A stretch of 64,000 nucleotides of DNA from Fodinibacter sp963707895 (GTDB lineage: Bacteria; Actinomycetota; Actinomycetes; Actinomycetales; Dermatophilaceae), in contig CAVPRS010000003.1 in NCBI GenBank assembly GCA_963707895.1, positions 186,001 through 250,000 of the forward strand, in the 5' to 3' direction. The position numbers and the translations under genes were made by a program. The notes beneath the pieces were generated by a model that was given only the letters and a program-made list of their open reading frames with translations, was not told the origin of the DNA and did not search any database. Below, piece by piece: positions 63,601 to 64,000 of this stretch (within the stretch, counting starts at the first letter, position 1; every line of letters begins with the position of its first letter).

Positions 63601-63999
63601 CGACTTGCCGGTGCCGGGCGGCCCGTGCACGACGAGGTGCGAGCCGGACCGCACCGCCTCGATGGCCTCCTGCTGGCTGCTGTCGGCGTCGAGCACGAGC
63701 ACGTCGCGCTCGGGGTCGTCGAGGGCGACCCGGCCCCGGTCGAGCTCGGAGCGCACGGCCCGCAGCGCGTCGGGGTCGCCCGCGAGCGCCGCGACGACGT
63801 CGTGGTCGGCCAGGGAGTCGCCCTGCGCGGCCAGGTCGGCGACCATGGGCAGCTTGGCGTACGAGAAGGTGCCGACCACCAGCCGCGGGGTCACCGAGAA
63901 GTCGGGCACCCCGGCGCACGCCGCGCCGAGTGCCGCGTAGACCGGGTAGGGGTCGAACATGGCGTCGGGGGTGGCCAGCGCCTCGATGGCGTCCTCGTC
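60670..63999 (-). CDS. SF1 helicase/AAA protein with C-terminal Vsr-like endonuclease domain (5' end outside window)
   Basis: At least 1109 residues are present; the frame stays open to the window edge, so the N terminus is missing. Motifs in order: GPPGTGKSQTIANLIATLAADGKRVLFVAEKRAAIDAVVGRL (Walker A region, split by a long helical insert from later motifs), VVFDEASQVPPAEAV (Walker B), VVAGDSRQLPPTSFF, LERVQGDERDDVVLTIGYG, and RRLNVAITRARRSM. The last 90 residues, DLGSSADPVDLAVEDPARAGRLLLAVESDG through LGWRHLRVWSTDVFRDP, form a restriction-endonuclease-like (Vsr/DUF559 or MTES_1575-type) domain. Helicase-nuclease fusions of this sort act in DNA repair or phage defence; which applies here is unknown. 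Confidence 0.85.
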   Translation of the reverse strand, partial: DEDAIEALATPDAMFDPYPVYAALGAACAGVPDFSVTPRLVVGTFSYAKLPMVADLAAQGDSLADHDVVAALAGDPDALRAVRSELDRGRVALDDPERDVLVLDADSSQQEAIEAVRSGSHLVVHGPPGTGKSQTIANLIATLAADGKRVLFVAEKRAAIDAVVGRLDRVGLSELVLDLHAGAHGRRRVARELVDGLDRLARPEAGRGDARASATGPAAARVTAPAAARRTAADRLTAHVGSLHEQREPWAVTLYEVQEAVSAFAALPVPPRSRVRLRGEVLAGLDRDEVTSAAAAVATVASLADWDADGADDPWFGAGIHTADEAAEARERVERLAGGTVDDTARTLAEVFRGIQLPESPTTDDWAHVLATVGEVRDTLEVFRPEVFDIPLTDLVTATGSSSYRRSMGSELGWLDRWRLRRQARSLLRPGRPPADLHMALAAASEQRVAWRQLAGSGGRPEIPVELDRARAAHAGLVADLTWLDAHLPGHETSGGAGEADAVTSLVDLDLLSLHARVDDLAAAVGRLGVVPATTAELDRLTASGLRPLVDDLRARGVPAELATSEVEWVWWSSLAEEVALRDPRVAAHDGRALTRSLGEFAEADRAVVDANADRVRAAVADRLADVLAEHPEQETYLRAEGARARRLAPLRELVTRCPDVVTAVRPCWVMSPLVVASVLPPGQWFDVVVFDEASQVPPAEAVSAISRARQVVVAGDSRQLPPTSFFTTVTDGDPASVGADEAITEGVESILDVLAAALPSRRLSWHYRSLDERLIAFANAEVYEGSLVTFPGTGTDPVVRLVAVEGQGTIAEGEGAVETTPTEVDRVVELVLEHARTSPDRSLGVIALGITHATRVDEALRLALVGADEQLLDFFDEDRPEPFFVKNLERVQGDERDDVVLTIGYGKTPHGRVLHRFGPLNIEGGERRLNVAITRARRSMTVVSAIAAEDLDPARLRARGAMMLRDFLAYAAGGPLAGAAANGSTTSDAVPPPPVPGTRSVVLADLARRLRGHGLVVHEDLGSSADPVDLAVEDPARAGRLLLAVESDGPQYAAMRTTRDRDRLRAEQLERLGWRHLRVWSTDVFRDPARDVSRILEAVGVREAPGDD

Positions 64000-64000
64000 G

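Noticed and set aside
1..64000. CRISPR arrays, rRNA operons, intact insertion sequences or prophage structural genes
   Set aside because: None seen: no spaced direct repeats of CRISPR type, no rRNA, no transposase motifs and no phage structural genes; the only mobile trace is the integrase fragment.

Overview
The window is high-GC DNA with actinobacterial gene content and order. The metG-tatD-rpfB-ksgA-ispE block, an actinobacterial SDH operon (sdhC-sdhA-sdhB), a Pmt-type protein mannosyltransferase next to rsmI, and many leaderless promoters (a TANNNT box 6-8 bp before the start codon) all fit an actinomycete. The overall look, including the recurrent GGATG/CATCC context, suggests an Intrasporangiaceae-like member of the Micrococcales. 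That placement is inference, because no rRNA is present.

Layout. 0-2 kb: the end of a TetR-type regulator, a Tam-like methyltransferase and a divergent MarR regulator. 1.9-9.9 kb: a minus-strand run of metG, tatD, rpfB, ksgA, ispE and an ABC-F ATPase (translation, rRNA maturation, isoprenoid synthesis, resuscitation). 10-13.3 kb: membrane proteins, a lipoprotein, and a TetR gene with twin operators in front of a small membrane protein. 13.4-16.9 kb: sdhCAB. 17-24 kb: secreted M28 and M6 peptidases, rsmI and pmt. 24-31 kb: a 1193-aa Dna2-like nuclease-helicase and a holin-like/phosphodiesterase fusion. 31-39.7 kb: a complete potassium uptake locus, kdpF-A-B-C-D-E, with a divergent KdpD-like sensor fragment and a direct-repeat site between them.

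39.7-46.6 kb is an accessory block. It holds a LacI-type regulator behind a strong promoter with a palindromic operator and a small unknown ORF, two SDR oxidoreductases, an MFS transporter, and a MerR-cupin-alcohol dehydrogenase-SDR group. It ends at a short tyrosine-integrase remnant beside tRNA-Ala(CGC), which points to an old integrative element. 46.7-64 kb returns to core genes: an AI-2E family permease, a UDP-glucose pyrophosphorylase/molybdenum cofactor operon, a 5-formyl-THF cyclo-ligase, a penicillin acylase family enzyme, a CPA1 antiporter, FmdB-like and SAF proteins, mscL, and a large helicase-endonuclease that runs off the right edge.

Two window-wide themes stand out. First, at least five conserved genes (sdhC, the MFS gene, merR, the 48-kb membrane protein and mscL) each carry a single-base frameshift, which looks more like sequencing or assembly indels than biology. 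Second, very long perfect inverted repeats, one of them a 58-bp palindrome with no loop, sit between or after genes and probably act as terminators.
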